A stretch of DNA of 7,481 bases from Flavobacteriales bacterium UBA2798 (GCA_002351955.1 DEHO01000067.1:21421-28901), one strand, 5' to 3'. Shown: positions 1 through 6,679, counted from the first letter of the stretch. Notes: generated by a model not told the origin, from the sequence alone. Translations and numbers: made by a program.

Positions 1-1316
1 ATGTCACCGGTATGCAACCAGCCATCGGCATCAATCGTTTCGGCAGTTGCATCCGGACGCTTGTAATAGCCCTTCATAACGCTTGGACCTTTCACCAAAA
101 TTTCACCATCCTGAGCAATCATAACCTCAACATTATCCAGTACACGTCCAACTGTGCCAATACGAACACCGTCGTTCTTTTCGCAATTCACTGCAATTAC
201 CGGTGAAGTTTCAGTAAGACCATAACCTTCCATTACAGGGATTCCTGCTGCAAGAAAAATGCGTGCGAGTCGTGGTTGCAATGCGGCACCTCCCGAAGCT
301 ACTGCCAACACATTACCGCCAAGTGCTTCCTGCCATTTGGAAAAAATCAGTTTACGTGCAATTTTTAGTCGGAAGCGGTACCACCAATTGTTTCTGTTAC
401 CTGGTTCGTATTGCATACCCAGATCCACGGCCCAGAAGAAAAGTTTTTTCTTGATGCCACTGAGATCCGTTCCTTTTGCGATGATTTTATCATACACTTT
501 TTCAAGCAATCGAGGTACGGCAACAAATACCTGTGGTTTTACCTCCTTAAGGTTATCGCCAACGGTGTCGATGCTTTCAGCAAAATAAATGGAAACGCCA
601 GTTATCATGTAGAGGTAATGAATCATGCGCTCGTAAACGTGACAAATCGGTAAGAAGCTAAGTGATCTGCCTTTGCTGTCAACCGGAAGTCGGGAAATAC
701 ATGCAATTGCATTACAAACCAGATTTTTGTGTGTAAGCATTACCCCTTTGGGAACACCGGTGGTTCCACTGGTATAAATAAGCGTAGCCAGGTCATCTTC
801 GGAAATACTCTCCATGGTTGATTTCAGTTCAGCTTCGCGGTTGGAGGATGCTGATTTTCCTTTTTCTAAAATTTCATTCCACGATTTGACTCCTTCGATG
901 GGATCGAAAGAATAAATTTCTTTCATGGAAGGAACTTTATCGCGAATCAACATTACCTTATCGTAGAGTTCTTTACCGGAAACCAAGCAAATTTTTACTT
1001 CGGCATCGTTAAAAATGAATTCGTAATCTTTTTCGGAAGCAGTGGGATACACCGGAACATCTACTGCACCAATCTGCAGAATACCCATATCGGCGATGTT
1101 CCATTCCGGACGATTATTCGAAATCATTGCAATTTTATCGCCTTTGGAAATTCCCAATTCCAGTAATCCTTTACTGAACCATTCGGCATGTTCAATGGCC
1201 TTTGCGGTTGACCATGGCACCCATTTCCCATTAACTTTTGAGGTAAGCATGTCATCCTTGGGATAGGATTTCAACTGGTGGCGGGGAATGTCGAATAAGC
1301 GTTTTACGTGGTCCAT
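1..1316 (-). CDS. Long-chain fatty-acid--CoA ligase (AMP-forming), 3'-truncated by window edge
   Basis: Activates long-chain fatty acids to acyl-CoA with ATP through an acyl-adenylate, in the cytoplasm or at the inner membrane, for beta-oxidation or lipid synthesis. Translating from the ATG at 1316 gives 438 complete codons, and the frame is still open at position 1. Seen in order: the P-loop-like adenylation motif IYTSGTTGVPKG (residues 180-191), LPICHVYER (222-230), which is typical of the FAA1/COG1022 branch, the A5 motif EGYGLTETSP (363-372), and GWLHTGD at the very end. Members of this branch are usually close to 590 residues, so the C-terminal lid domain with its catalytic lysine lies outside the window. 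The start is the first ATG after an in-frame TAA in the leader; a TTG three codons upstream is a weaker alternative. No clear Shine-Dalgarno site is visible. It is transcribed divergently from the sigma unit. The family call is very secure; the exact chain-length preference is not. Confidence 0.95.
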   Translation of the reverse strand, partial: MDHVKRLFDIPRHQLKSYPKDDMLTSKVNGKWVPWSTAKAIEHAEWFSKGLLELGISKGDKIAMISNNRPEWNIADMGILQIGAVDVPVYPTASEKDYEFIFNDAEVKICLVSGKELYDKVMLIRDKVPSMKEIYSFDPIEGVKSWNEILEKGKSASSNREAELKSTMESISEDDLATLIYTSGTTGVPKGVMLTHKNLVCNAIACISRLPVDSKGRSLSFLPICHVYERMIHYLYMITGVSIYFAESIDTVGDNLKEVKPQVFVAVPRLLEKVYDKIIAKGTDLSGIKKKLFFWAVDLGMQYEPGNRNNWWYRFRLKIARKLIFSKWQEALGGNVLAVASGGAALQPRLARIFLAAGIPVMEGYGLTETSPVIAVNCEKNDGVRIGTVGRVLDNVEVMIAQDGEILVKGPSVMKGYYKRPDATAETIDADGWLHTGD

Positions 1317-1336
1317 GGCGTTCAAATGTTGAGTGA

Positions 1337-1354
1337 TTGCTTAAAAATAAGCAA
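1337..1354. promoter_or_regulatory. Inverted repeat in acyl-CoA ligase leader
   Basis: A perfect 7-bp inverted repeat, TTGCTTA-AAAA-TAAGCAA, lies about 20 nt upstream of the acyl-CoA ligase start codon. It sits between the candidate promoter and the ATG, so it could be a repressor operator or a small mRNA hairpin near the ribosome site. Fatty-acid genes are often controlled by TetR- or GntR-type repressors, but nothing here identifies the regulator. A chance occurrence in AT-rich DNA is possible. Confidence 0.25.
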
Positions 1355-1413
1355 CAAACCTCACTTTTCGGACGATTTCATCGATTTGAGGATTTTGGAA
1401 ATCCAGCTTAAAA

Positions 1414-1446
1414 CAAAAACTACTCATAATCAATGTATTAAACAAA
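1414..1446 (-). promoter_or_regulatory. Candidate Bacteroidota-type promoter for acyl-CoA ligase
   Basis: On the minus strand, TTTG (1446-1443) is followed after 20 nt by TAGTTTTTG (1422-1414). This approximates the Bacteroidota primary sigma consensus of TTTG, about 19-21 nt, then TAnnTTTG, with one extra base in the second element. It would give a leader of about 90 nt carrying the inverted repeat at 1337-1354. The call rests on motif match only, in an AT-rich region. Confidence 0.35.
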
Positions 1447-1540
1447 GTCTTTTAATGAGAATGTTTTCAAACGGTTGATTATCAAAAACCTAAACTTTAT
1501 AAATAGTTAATTTTTTTTACCATTTTTTTTCCTGCTATTC

Positions 1541-1570
1541 CTTGAAATTGAGTGCTTTTCATTATCTTTC
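1541..1570 (+). promoter_or_regulatory. Candidate promoter of the sigma/PorP unit
   Basis: CTTG (1541-1544) followed after 18 nt by TATCTTTC (1563-1570) matches the flavobacterial TTG / TAnnTTTG pattern except in the last base. Transcription would start near 1577, leaving a leader of about 95 nt that includes the hairpin at 1582-1597. If the unit is autoregulated by its own ECF sigma, a different and unknown promoter motif may be used, so this is tentative. Confidence 0.3.
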
Positions 1571-1581
1571 CCTAAAGAAAT

Positions 1582-1602
1582 ACGGAGGTCCTACCGTTTT
1601 TT
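1582..1602 (+). other. Small hairpin plus T-tract in the sigma leader
   Basis: ACGG (1582-1585) pairs with CCGT (1594-1597), with an inner G-C and G-T pair, and is directly followed by a run of T to 1602. It resembles a very weak intrinsic terminator or attenuator lying between the candidate promoter and the sigma gene. The stem is short, so the structure may have no function. Confidence 0.2.
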
Positions 1603-1672
1603 CTGCGGGCCTGTAACTTTTGGGGGTATCTCATGGTTACACGTTTCAAAGGACCTTCAGCAAACGAACAAC

Positions 1673-2161
1673 TTGAACCGGGCAGAGTACCATAGAGCCG
1701 TGAAAGAGTACGCAGGACGATTGCATCGTTTTGTGTTCAAGAGTCTGCGCAACACCGAGGACACTCGGGATATTGTGCAGGACACTTTTGCGAAGCTTTG
1801 GGTAAACCGGAAAAAAGTTGAATGGGAGAAAGCCAAATCCTGGCTCTTCACTGTTGCGCACAATGGCATGTTGAATTTTATCAAAACCCGCAATCGCGTG
1901 GAATTGGTGGAGGAATACAGTCAGTGGGAACCGCACATGGAAGATGAGTTAAGGATGGAGCTGAAAGAGATCGTAGATTATTGTCTCGATCAGCTTACTC
2001 CGGTTCAGCGGTCTGTTTTATTGCTGAGGGATCTTGAAGGCTACGAATACAAAGAGATCAGCGAAATCCTGAACCTTTCAGAGAGTCAGGTTAAAGTGTA
2101 TCTCTTCCGTGCCCGTCAGAAAATGAAATCACAACTCAAGGACCTAACCGTATTAGCATGA
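1673..2161 (+). CDS. ECF-type RNA polymerase sigma factor (sigma-70 family)
   Basis: A small sigma factor of 162 residues that would direct RNA polymerase to a dedicated promoter set. Region 2 covers roughly residues 10-75, including the core-binding segment RDIVQDTFAKLW (32-43) and the promoter-melting stretch SWLFTVAHNGMLNFIKTR (56-73). A linker rich in acidic residues follows. Region 4 spans about 100-155, with LTPVQRSVLLLRDLEGYEYKEI (108-129) and a helix-turn-helix ending LSESQVKVYLFRARQKM (135-151). This is the standard two-domain ECF layout and length. The start is uncertain: TTG at 1673 gives the N-terminus expected for the family, but no ATG is available in frame and the best purine-rich stretch is about 20 nt away. 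The stop overlaps the next start as ATGA, implying translational coupling to its presumed regulator. The target genes are unknown; control of its own operon is inferred. Confidence 0.93.
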   Translation: MNRAEYHRAVKEYAGRLHRFVFKSLRNTEDTRDIVQDTFAKLWVNRKKVEWEKAKSWLFTVAHNGMLNFIKTRNRVELVEEYSQWEPHMEDELRMELKEIVDYCLDQLTPVQRSVLLLRDLEGYEYKEISEILNLSESQVKVYLFRARQKMKSQLKDLTVLA

Positions 2162-3984
2162 GCAGAATCAACCATGGCAACATCGACAAATGGTTGTTCG
2201 ATCACGTTGAAGGGAATTTATCCCCATCGCAACAACGAGAACTGAACAGTTTCCTTTTGGAGCATCCCGAGTATGAACTCGATCTGGATGCCTGGAAACA
2301 ATCCCATATTTCCACCGAAGAAGAACAAATTCCTGTTCTTGCTTACGAAAGTGAATTACTCGCAATTGCAGAACCATTTGCATGGAAGCGTTACGCAGCT
2401 GTTGCAGCACTTGCATTACTAATTGGAGGTGGAAGTATTCTGTTGCTTAACCAAAATGAATCAACTTCAGAAAATCATACGGCAACACTTGTAAATGGAA
2501 GTACTTCTCGCTTCACTGCAATGATTCCAAATGCAGCTAACGGAAACAGTATTGTATTAAATTCTATAGTATCTGTCGGCAACGAACAGAACACCGCAAC
2601 TACTTCACCATCCTTTCAAACTGAAGCAACAGCAATTTCCGCAACGAGCTTGCCTGACCGCAACCGGAATCAAGTTCGCGCAACACAAACGAGCACTGTG
2701 GTATTTGCAAATTCAACCCGCACTCCGCTTAGTCTGAACTCCACCAGTGAAGAACAAATTGCATTCGCTTCTAACGAGCAAGCCCTGGAGCAGGAAAACA
2801 CAACATTGGCAACAAATGAAAACCGGGAAAGCAATACAGAGACTGCAATCGCATCTGCAAACGAACTTCCAAAATTAGTTCACGTATTTGATGCTTACCG
2901 TCCGGAACTTGTCTCTGAGGCTTACGGAAACACTGCTGCGGTAACTGCAATTGATATTCTGAAAGGTCAACCGGTTGATTTGAACAATCCTGGAACCCCA
3001 CTTGCTTCAAATGAAGTTCGAGACAATGGAGTTTCACAACCTCGTCGTAAAAAGTTTCATGATAACCGTCTTGGTTTTTACAATGGCAGAGATCATCTTC
3101 TCCTGCAACCCAACAATATCGCCACTGCCGAATATGCAGCATTTGCATCTACCAGTGTGAGTCCTTCATTAAGTCTTGGTTACCGGAATCAATGGAGTGA
3201 TGCAGACCACAGTGTAAACAATGCCCGTGTTTTTTATTCTCAGTTCAACAAGAAAATGAAAAGTGCATGGGGGATAGGAATGAATGCAATCAGTGCAAAC
3301 AACGGAGGCTATACCGGATTCACCGGATCATTCCTTTTCTCTCCGAAGTTTCGCATCAATAAAAATTTCAGTATCGAACCCGGAGTGATGGCTAATATTT
3401 ATCAGAACGATATTCATGCCGACAAACTCCATTCCGGAAGCCGAATTGAACCGGTACGCGGAGTATTCGGAATGCCTCTTAATGGTGAGGGAATGCCAAA
3501 AACCCAGCGTGGATTTGATGTGCATTTCTCTACGCTCGTACAAACGAAATATTTCTATTCCGCAATCGGAATCGATAATATGTTGCATCCCGCTCTAGGA
3601 GTTCGCCAAAACGACATGGGGGGTGTAAGCTCCACCCCTACCCGATTCAAAGCCGTAGTGGGAACCGATTTCAAACGCTTGTACGAATCGAAACTTGTAC
3701 TATCACCTCAGGTTAGCTTTATGCGTCAGGGTCAGGTCAATGAATTATGGGCAGGATTCAATGCACGTTATCAGTGGATGAGCTTAGGTGCTGCTGCGGC
3801 TCCTAACGGACAAGTTCTTGCAACTGCAGGAATTCAAACCGGACGCCTTCGTTTGTTGTACCAATTCGATGTTACCAAATCATATCTGAACCAGACCTAT
3901 TACGGTTCACATGAAGTTTCCATGCGCCTTTCTCTGAATGGTCTTGGTAAAAAACAAAGTGTGATCCTTAACAGTCCTAAATAA
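2158..3984 (+). CDS. Anti-sigma-like inner-membrane protein fused to a PorP/SprF-like outer-membrane barrel
   Basis: A protein of 608 residues with a composite architecture. Residues 1-75 are soluble and acidic, with the pattern WLFDHVEGNLSPSQQRELNSF (12-32) and HPEYELDLDAW, as in Bacteroidota anti-sigma factors; there is no zinc-finger cysteine set. WKR (76-78) precedes one hydrophobic helix (79-97), predicting a cytoplasmic N-terminus. Residues 98 to about 300 are rich in Ser, Thr, Asn and Gln, like a flexible periplasmic linker. Residues 301-595 resemble PorP/SprF barrels: GYRNQW (341-346), alternating aromatic strands, LSPQVSFMRQGQ (515-526) and GSHEVSM (583-589), each with a counterpart in the downstream PorP protein. 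There is no cleavable signal peptide; the helix would serve as anchor. It is translationally coupled to the sigma gene, so it probably sequesters that sigma and releases it in response to an outer-membrane event. Domain order is seen; the function is inferred. The barrel could instead be partly degenerate and non-inserting. Confidence 0.85.
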   Translation: MSRINHGNIDKWLFDHVEGNLSPSQQRELNSFLLEHPEYELDLDAWKQSHISTEEEQIPVLAYESELLAIAEPFAWKRYAAVAALALLIGGGSILLLNQNESTSENHTATLVNGSTSRFTAMIPNAANGNSIVLNSIVSVGNEQNTATTSPSFQTEATAISATSLPDRNRNQVRATQTSTVVFANSTRTPLSLNSTSEEQIAFASNEQALEQENTTLATNENRESNTETAIASANELPKLVHVFDAYRPELVSEAYGNTAAVTAIDILKGQPVDLNNPGTPLASNEVRDNGVSQPRRKKFHDNRLGFYNGRDHLLLQPNNIATAEYAAFASTSVSPSLSLGYRNQWSDADHSVNNARVFYSQFNKKMKSAWGIGMNAISANNGGYTGFTGSFLFSPKFRINKNFSIEPGVMANIYQNDIHADKLHSGSRIEPVRGVFGMPLNGEGMPKTQRGFDVHFSTLVQTKYFYSAIGIDNMLHPALGVRQNDMGGVSSTPTRFKAVVGTDFKRLYESKLVLSPQVSFMRQGQVNELWAGFNARYQWMSLGAAAAPNGQVLATAGIQTGRLRLLYQFDVTKSYLNQTYYGSHEVSMRLSLNGLGKKQSVILNSPK

Positions 3985-3998
3985 GAAAGGAAAGAGTT

Positions 3999-4970
3999 AT
4001 GAAACGAAATTTCCTCAAATACTGTAGCATTATGATTCTGGGAATCGTTCTGCACAATGATGTTCGCGCACAGGATCCTGAGTTCACTCAGTTCTTTGCA
4101 AACCCGCTTTATCTGAATCCGGCGTTTGCAGGTTCGAAGCGTTGTCCGCGCATCAACCTCAACTACCGTAACCAATGGCCAGCCTTGTCGGGAACATTTG
4201 TTACTACATCTGCATCGTATGACCAGCATGTGGAATCAATCTATGGTGGACTGGGTTTGTTGGTGACCAACGATAAAGCAGGTGAAGGAACGTTGAACAC
4301 AACTACCATCAACGCGATGTATGCCTATCAGCTTAAGCTGGGACGCAAATTTTCACTGCGCTTTGGTGTTCAGGCATCCTATTTCCAGAAATCGCTCGAC
4401 TGGAGCAAACTCACCTTTGGTGATATGATCGATCCGCGAAGAGGTTTCGTTTATCAAACTGCTGACGTACCGCGCGGCGGCTCAGTAGGAAACATGGATT
4501 TCTCTGCAGGTATTCTCGGTTTCAGCGAAAACTTTTACATCGGTTTCTCTGCACACCATTTAACAGAGCCCAACGAATCGCTGGTAACAGGTACAAGTCC
4601 GCTACCAATGAAACTTTCGGGTCATGCCGGTGCAGTTATTCCATTGGGGAATTCGAAATACTCTACCAACGACGCAACGCTATCTCCCAATATCATGTAC
4701 CGTTCGCAGGGAACATTCCAGCAATTGAATATGGGTCTTTATGTCAACACAAAAAACATTGTTTTTGGTGCATGGTACCGAAATAAGGATGCGTTTATTG
4801 CGTTAATAGGTGTGAAATCCGACATCTTCAATTTTGGATACAGCTATGATGTAACCGTTTCCAAGTTGACCAATGCATCTGGTGGATCACACGAAATTTC
4901 CATGGCGATCAATATTCCATGTAAACCTAAAAAGAGACAGTTCAGGACCATCAGTTGTCCTTCGTTCTAA
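3999..4970 (+). CDS. PorP/SprF family type IX secretion outer-membrane protein
   Basis: A 323-residue secreted beta-barrel of the PorP/SprF family. These proteins sit in the outer membrane; some are part of the type IX secretion machinery or of gliding motility, and some help export or hold a particular large surface protein, as SprF does for SprB. A signal peptide covers residues 1-24 (VRA before QDPEF). Hallmarks are FTQFFANPLYLNPAFAG (29-45), NYRNQWP (55-61), the LSPNIMYRSQG stretch (228-238) and GGSHEIS (295-301). A basic tail with two cysteines (CKPKKRQFRTISCPSF, 308-323) follows the last strand. A purine-rich AAGAAAGGAAAGAG (3984-3997 region) just upstream supports the start, and the 14-nt gap places it in one operon with the fusion gene, whose barrel is its paralogue. 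No large adhesin, PorE/PorK-type or other secretion gene is in the window, so its specific partner is unknown. Confidence 0.93.
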   Translation: MKRNFLKYCSIMILGIVLHNDVRAQDPEFTQFFANPLYLNPAFAGSKRCPRINLNYRNQWPALSGTFVTTSASYDQHVESIYGGLGLLVTNDKAGEGTLNTTTINAMYAYQLKLGRKFSLRFGVQASYFQKSLDWSKLTFGDMIDPRRGFVYQTADVPRGGSVGNMDFSAGILGFSENFYIGFSAHHLTEPNESLVTGTSPLPMKLSGHAGAVIPLGNSKYSTNDATLSPNIMYRSQGTFQQLNMGLYVNTKNIVFGAWYRNKDAFIALIGVKSDIFNFGYSYDVTVSKLTNASGGSHEISMAINIPCKPKKRQFRTISCPSF

Positions 4971-4989
4971 AGACGCTTTATTTGGTGTT

Positions 4990-5032
4990 ACGGTGAGCGG
5001 GTTTTACTTATACGAGTAGACCCGTTCGCCGT
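4990..5032 (+). terminator. Likely transcription terminator of the sigma/PorP operon
   Basis: A hairpin begins 20 nt past the PorP stop: 4990-5002 pairs along its full 13 bp with 5020-5032, with only two G-U wobbles, and two more weak pairs extend it inward. TTTATAT follows. On the opposite strand the two wobbles become A-C mismatches, so the structure favours the rightward transcript. The right arm lies inside the last codons of the convergent amidohydrolase gene. A smaller hairpin, TAAAG-ACG-CTTTA (4968-4980), precedes it. The T-tract is imperfect, so termination strength is uncertain. Confidence 0.5.
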
Positions 5033-6662
5033 TTATATAGGTTGCATTTACCTGAGTCTTAAAAAAATCCTTCTCCCGTACGTTAAGCAAGTCCTGATTG
5101 AGCACAACAAAATCTGCAAACTTTCCCTTTTCAAGTGAGCCTTTTTCATCCTCCTCAAAATTTGATTTTGCTGCCCAAATGGTCATTCCTCTGAGTGCTT
5201 CTTCGCGGGATAATCGTTCATTGATCAAAAATCCATCAGCAGGATTTCCTTTGCGATCCTTTCTGAAAACTGCTGCAAAAAATGTCATCAGCGGATCAGG
5301 ATGCTCAACGGGAAAATCTGTTCCGAGTGCAATCCATCCGTTTGTATTTAACAGGGTACGGTAGGCATAAGCGCCGATCATCCTGGAAGCACCGATTCTG
5401 TTTTCTGCCCAGGGCATATCAGAAATTGCATGTGTGGGTTGAACGGAAGGAATTATACTATACCTGAAAAAATAATTGATATCGGCTGTATCCAAAATTT
5501 GTGCATGTTCAATTCTCCAGCGCTTATCATTCATATCCCCAAGTATTTCGGCATAGATACTTAATACCGCTTTGTTGGCAGAATCGCCAATGCAATGTGT
5601 GTTCACCTGAAAACCACTTTCGTTGAGCAAATCGGCAGCATCACGTAATTCATCAAGACTCACTGTCATTTTACCTCGATGTCCGGGTAGTGCTGCATCA
5701 TGGTAGGGTTCTTTCAAACACGCACCCCATGATCCCAATGCGCCATCGGCCATAAATTTAAATGAGCGAATATTCAGACGATCATCCTTATACGGACCAT
5801 TTACCGAATAATATTCAAGGTTTGCAGCAGTTGGACGCATCATGGCATACACACGTAGTTTAAATGATCCGTCCTTCATCAATGCATGCATCACATCGAC
5901 TACCGATTTATCTACTCCGGCATCGGATACAGTAGTAATTCCATAACTGACTAGATCACGATCTGCAGTTTCCAATGCCCGACGTATTTCATCATCGGTT
6001 TGAACAGGTAATGAACCAAGAACACGTTCAATTGCATTATCAATCAGCACTCCTGTAAGTTTTCCATCTGCATTTTTTATAAAATCTCCTCCTTCTACAG
6101 AAGTGCTTGCATCAACTCCGGCTAATTCGAGTGCCTTGTTGTTTACCAATACAGCATGACCGTCAATACGACTCAATACAACAGGGCGATCAGGAAATAG
6201 TTGACTAAGTTTTACATTATCGGGAAATTGTTTGTTCTGCCAATCGTTTTGGTCCCATCCTCTACCATATACTACTGCAGAAGAAGATTTTGCACCGAAC
6301 TTTTCGACTTTTGAGAGTACCTCCTCCAATGAATTTGTCCCTGTAAGATCGCATTGCAGCATCAACTGTCCATAACCCAGCAGATGTCCATGCGCATCGA
6401 TGAAGCCCGGGTAAATATAATTTTTACCTGCATCGAACTGTTCTTTGCTTCTGTATTTATTCAGGATCTGGCGTTCAGGCCCCAGTTCAATGATTTTACC
6501 ATCTTTGATAGCCATCGCTTCATAAACGGTGTTTGTTTCATCCAGCGAATAAATATGCGCGTTATGAACAATCAGATCCGCGTCTTCTGCCTTATGCGCG
6601 CAGGATTGCACAAGCAGGATTGCACTAAAAGAAAGGAAAATTGTTTTGAAATGATTTTTCAT
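5004..6662 (-). CDS. YtcJ-type metal-dependent amidohydrolase, predicted lipoprotein
   Basis: A 552-residue hydrolase of the Amidohydro_3 / YtcJ group (COG1574), whose studied members hydrolyse amide bonds such as those of N-substituted formamides; the substrate here cannot be read. Residues 1-20 form a lipoprotein signal with lipobox LVQS before Cys21, so the enzyme should be anchored outside the cytoplasm. The metal-binding signature is DAHGH (89-93), followed by RIDGHAVLVNN (165-175), FKFMADGALGSWGA (301-314) with the likely bridging Lys302, NTHCIGD (354-360) with His356, RIEHAQ (383-388) with His386, and GTDFPVEHPDP (447-457) with the catalytic-type Asp449. All expected ligands are present, and the length is normal for the family, so the protein looks complete and active. 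It lies 37 nt downstream of the dehydrogenase gene on the same strand and may be co-transcribed with it. The ATG at 6662 gives the proper signal peptide; no clear Shine-Dalgarno site is visible. Confidence 0.92.
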   Translation of the reverse strand: MKNHFKTIFLSFSAILLVQSCAHKAEDADLIVHNAHIYSLDETNTVYEAMAIKDGKIIELGPERQILNKYRSKEQFDAGKNYIYPGFIDAHGHLLGYGQLMLQCDLTGTNSLEEVLSKVEKFGAKSSSAVVYGRGWDQNDWQNKQFPDNVKLSQLFPDRPVVLSRIDGHAVLVNNKALELAGVDASTSVEGGDFIKNADGKLTGVLIDNAIERVLGSLPVQTDDEIRRALETADRDLVSYGITTVSDAGVDKSVVDVMHALMKDGSFKLRVYAMMRPTAANLEYYSVNGPYKDDRLNIRSFKFMADGALGSWGACLKEPYHDAALPGHRGKMTVSLDELRDAADLLNESGFQVNTHCIGDSANKAVLSIYAEILGDMNDKRWRIEHAQILDTADINYFFRYSIIPSVQPTHAISDMPWAENRIGASRMIGAYAYRTLLNTNGWIALGTDFPVEHPDPLMTFFAAVFRKDRKGNPADGFLINERLSREEALRGMTIWAAKSNFEEDEKGSLEKGKFADFVVLNQDLLNVREKDFFKTQVNATYINGERVYSYK

Positions 6663-6679
6663 GACTGAAAACAGGATCG

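Larger units (their letters stand above)
1317..1672. other. Divergent intergenic region (356 bp)
   Basis: This AT-rich spacer separates the leftward acyl-CoA ligase from the rightward sigma unit. It contains promoter-like elements for both directions, two T8 runs (1511-1518 and 1523-1530), a 6-bp inverted repeat GGATTT-TGG-AAATCC (1390-1404), the inverted repeat at 1337-1354, and a small hairpin with a T-tract (1582-1602). A 20-codon frame opening at ATG 1633 runs into the sigma gene. No longer conserved protein or RNA gene was recognised. Confidence 0.7.

Noticed and set aside
259..653. Overlapping plus-strand open frames opposite the acyl-CoA ligase
   Set aside because: The minus strand carries continuous AMP-binding motifs across this stretch; these frames have no domain or start signals.
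1508..1530. Two T8 runs in the intergenic region considered as a terminator or repeat element
   Set aside because: No G/C-rich stem precedes either run; they are best read as AT-rich promoter-region sequence.
1646..1936. Minus-strand open frame opposite the sigma factor start
   Set aside because: It is antisense to conserved sigma region 2 and has no recognisable protein features.
2158..2400. Zinc-binding anti-sigma (ZAS) domain in the fusion N-terminus
   Set aside because: No HxxxCxxC motif is present and residues 1-75 contain no cysteine; the similarity is to the zinc-free Bacteroidota anti-sigma pattern.
2771..3148. Open frame of 125 codons on the minus strand inside the fusion gene
   Set aside because: It lies antisense to the low-complexity linker; its Gln/Leu-rich composition is a mirror of the repeated codons on the coding strand.
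2158..3984. Possibility that the fusion is two genes joined by a missed stop
   Set aside because: The frame is continuous, with consistent codon use through the linker, and no internal signal peptide or ribosome site precedes the barrel, so a real fusion is the simpler reading.
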